Below, one piece after another: positions 62,220 through 64,000 of a stretch of 64,000 nt of DNA; positions within the stretch are counted from its first letter, which is position 1; each line of letters starts with the position of its first letter. The position numbers and the translations under genes were made by a program. The stretch comes from Citrus sinensis (lineage: Eukaryota > Streptophyta > Magnoliopsida > Sapindales > Rutaceae). The notes beneath the pieces are model-generated. The model was not told where the DNA came from. It was given only the letters and a program-made list of their open reading frames with translations, and made no database searches. The DNA is taken from positions 37,473,001 through 37,537,000 of the forward strand of contig NC_068560.1 of assembly GCF_022201045.2 (NCBI RefSeq), in the 5' to 3' direction.

Positions 62220-63109
62220 CATTAACACCTCTTTTGGATTTTATCCCTAAGATACCCTAGCTTAATTTACAAAGTACTAACTCACAAATTAAAATCAATC
62301 ATCTTCTTATTAAATTTCATCCTAAAAATATATTTATTTTAAGCTTTTATTTATAAATACATATAAATCTTAAATTGTTTTCTTATTGTAACATAATTTC
62401 TATCATCATAATTCTTAATTCTTAAAAGTTTCTCAAAAGAATATTTTTAATTCAAATTTCAAATATAAATGTAAAAATAAATTATGAAATGGGGTGGGTG
62501 AAAAAAATATTAAGTGAATAGTTTATTTAAGAGTTCAATTAAATTTTTATTCAAGAAAAAATTGAATTAATTTATCTTTAGTTATTTGTGTAATGTCAAT
62601 TAAAGAAGAGTTTGACAAGGAATTTATAAGAGTGCAAAAGGTCTCCTCTTATAGCAGGCCCATGGATCATGGCTACACATTTGAAAAGAGTAATGATATT
62701 TTACCCCTTCAATTTCTCTCATTAATTCTTTTTTTTTTTTAATTTTAACCTAAAGTGAATAAAATATCCATGACATAGATTTTTTAGATTAAAGATTGAA
62801 GATTAGCATATTTTCTAGCATTTTCCCCTTGTTGACGACAAGGGGATATTTAACTTCGTTTTATCCGTATTTGTAAATTCAGCCCGATCATCCACGTGCA
62901 TTGTCACTTGATTTGCTTGTTTTTATGTCGCTAAAATCTTTCTTTGGGCAAACTAAATGTGAAAGACACATCGTTTATGCGATTGACAAAAGTAAATAAC
63001 ATTTCTTTGGTAAACAAGTCATTAACAACATAGATTAGCAGAAAACCACATGTTTTATTCTCATCCTTGCACAAGTTTGTGTACTAAACAATTTAGAGAG
63101 TATAATATT
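62220..63109. other. Intergenic, 3' side of GASA gene
   Basis: AT-rich with T-runs. Bases near 63050-63109 probably belong to the GASA gene 3' UTR. No other feature seen. Confidence 0.45.
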
Positions 63110-63682
63110 TTAAGGGCACTTGTGGCGACCGCCGTGGGTAGTCATGTTGGCGTAGCAGGGGCATGCATCATAGTTACCAGAAGTGCCGGGAGGAACACAG
63201 TCACAACGAGCACAACACGTCCCACATGCCCTCTTGCACAGCCTTGGCCTTGACGATAACTGGCATCTTGCAGCACATGCTCCGTCACAATCTGAATCAT
63301 GCGCGAACCAATAACCCTCTGATCAATTACCAATCACGACTCCACAAAACATATCATTCATTTCAATCAAAAACTTGAATTGCAAAATGAGATCAGAAAA
63401 TGCGGGGCATAGTTATATGCGTACATACCAATCTTTTGTGGCATAGGACTCTCTGCCACGCTCTTGATCACCTGAAAAATCCAACACTTAGGTTTGTTCG
63501 GTGTTAGAGAATAATGACGAAATCTGATCATTTCGCAACGAAAACGGAAAAGCAAAGCTAAAAGAAAAGAAGGATCGCATAAAACACGTCACCATTAGGC
63601 CATCGGATTGAGCAAGCTGGAAGACATGTATAACGAGGGAAATGATGAGAAACGAACCCGTCAGACTCTTGGAGAGAGCCAT
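63110..63682 (-). CDS. GASA1: GASA/Snakin cysteine-rich secreted peptide (GASA1-like)
   Basis: Gibberellin-regulated (GASA/Snakin) peptides are secreted and act in growth, redox balance and defence. Exons: 63593-63682, 63429-63471, 63110-63291; 104 residues. Residues 1-27 (SLTGSFLIISLVIHVFQLA core) form a signal peptide. A short variable stretch (VIKSVAESPMPQKI) precedes the mature GASA domain at about 45-104. All 12 family cysteines are present: DCDGACAARC, LCKRACGTCCARCDCVPPGT, then YDACPCYANM and the C-terminal HKCP. The start is the only ATG giving a signal peptide. By gene order this fits GASA1 (At1g75750, recalled), but the exact paralogue needs a tree. Confidence 0.94.
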
Positions 63683-64000
63683 CTATTAATTAAAACACTT
63701 GTTATTATAGATCCGGCAATTTGAGGCCTTAACCAATATTCTTGCACGTGCTATATACATATAGCAGGTGAGATTCGTAGAAAGGGAGCCGGAAAATAAT
63801 GATAAATAGAGATCAGGTGCATTATTTCACAAGTTAAAATCAGAAAGAAGGTGGTTGCAAGGATGGGGTGTTTGGTGAAACTATTTAATCACAAATGAAT
63901 TAATATTTAGTAGCGCACAAATTATGATGAAATCGTGCCATCAAATTAATCATTCTATAACACGAGAGAATTAATGACTAGTTTTCCTTTTTCTTTAACC
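63683..64000. promoter_or_regulatory. GASA gene upstream region
   Basis: On the minus strand this should hold the GASA leader and promoter. A TATA-like word on that strand (ATATGTATATAGCA, about 63750-63763) lies about 70-80 bases upstream of the ATG and could be the TATA box. No other feature seen before the window ends. Confidence 0.4.

Overview
The window looks like nuclear DNA of a eudicot plant. It is AT-rich. Genes have many short exons with GT/AG introns, and the proteins include plant-only families: LQY1, HVA22, WEB, GASA, plastid hexokinase and a plant E2F. Protein sequences and gene order recall Sapindales (Citrus-like), but the species is only an impression.

I support 12 protein genes. 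From the left: DPH5 (minus, cut by the window start), LQY1 (minus), an HVA22-like gene (plus), E2FC-like (minus, 13 exons), TRM6 (minus, 13 exons), a C2H2 zinc-finger protein with an N-terminal hydrophobic segment (plus), a small basic plant peptide (plus), a WEB coiled-coil protein (minus), plastid hexokinase HXK3 (plus, 9 exons), AP-2 sigma (plus, first coding exon is only the ATG), a 756-residue nuclear-looking protein of unknown function (minus, 13 exons), and a GASA peptide (minus). For all complete models the exon phases close into full reading frames. These are unrelated housekeeping, organelle, cell-cycle and signalling genes, not one pathway. As I recall, they match two separate Arabidopsis chromosome 1 blocks (At1g47820-47870 and At1g75690-75750) interleaved here. 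That suggests an ancestral order later split by genome duplication and gene loss in the Arabidopsis lineage.

The gaps between genes hold many small transposable elements with readable boundaries. These are a 5'-truncated LINE tail with a 15-bp target duplication (1.2 kb); two copies of one Mutator-like MITE family, each with a 9-bp duplication (1.9 and 40.8 kb); a hAT MITE with an 8-bp duplication (14.5 kb); a MULE holding a second foldback repeat (15.0-15.9 kb); another Mutator-like MITE (17.0 kb); a short Helitron (22.1-22.8 kb); a MITE in a TRM6 intron (26.4 kb); a nested inverted-repeat element (28.1-29.2 kb); SINE-like heads; a degraded LINE with RNase H (61.0-62.2 kb); and an LTR-like fossil carrying 21 in-register copies of a 19-bp GGTACC minisatellite (about 45.0-46.1 kb).

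I found no CRISPR, operon, tRNA or rRNA, and no clearly new multi-gene system. The most unusual items are the minisatellite in the LTR-like sequence, the foldback nested in the MULE, the hydrophobic N-terminus on the zinc-finger protein, and the unassigned 756-residue protein.
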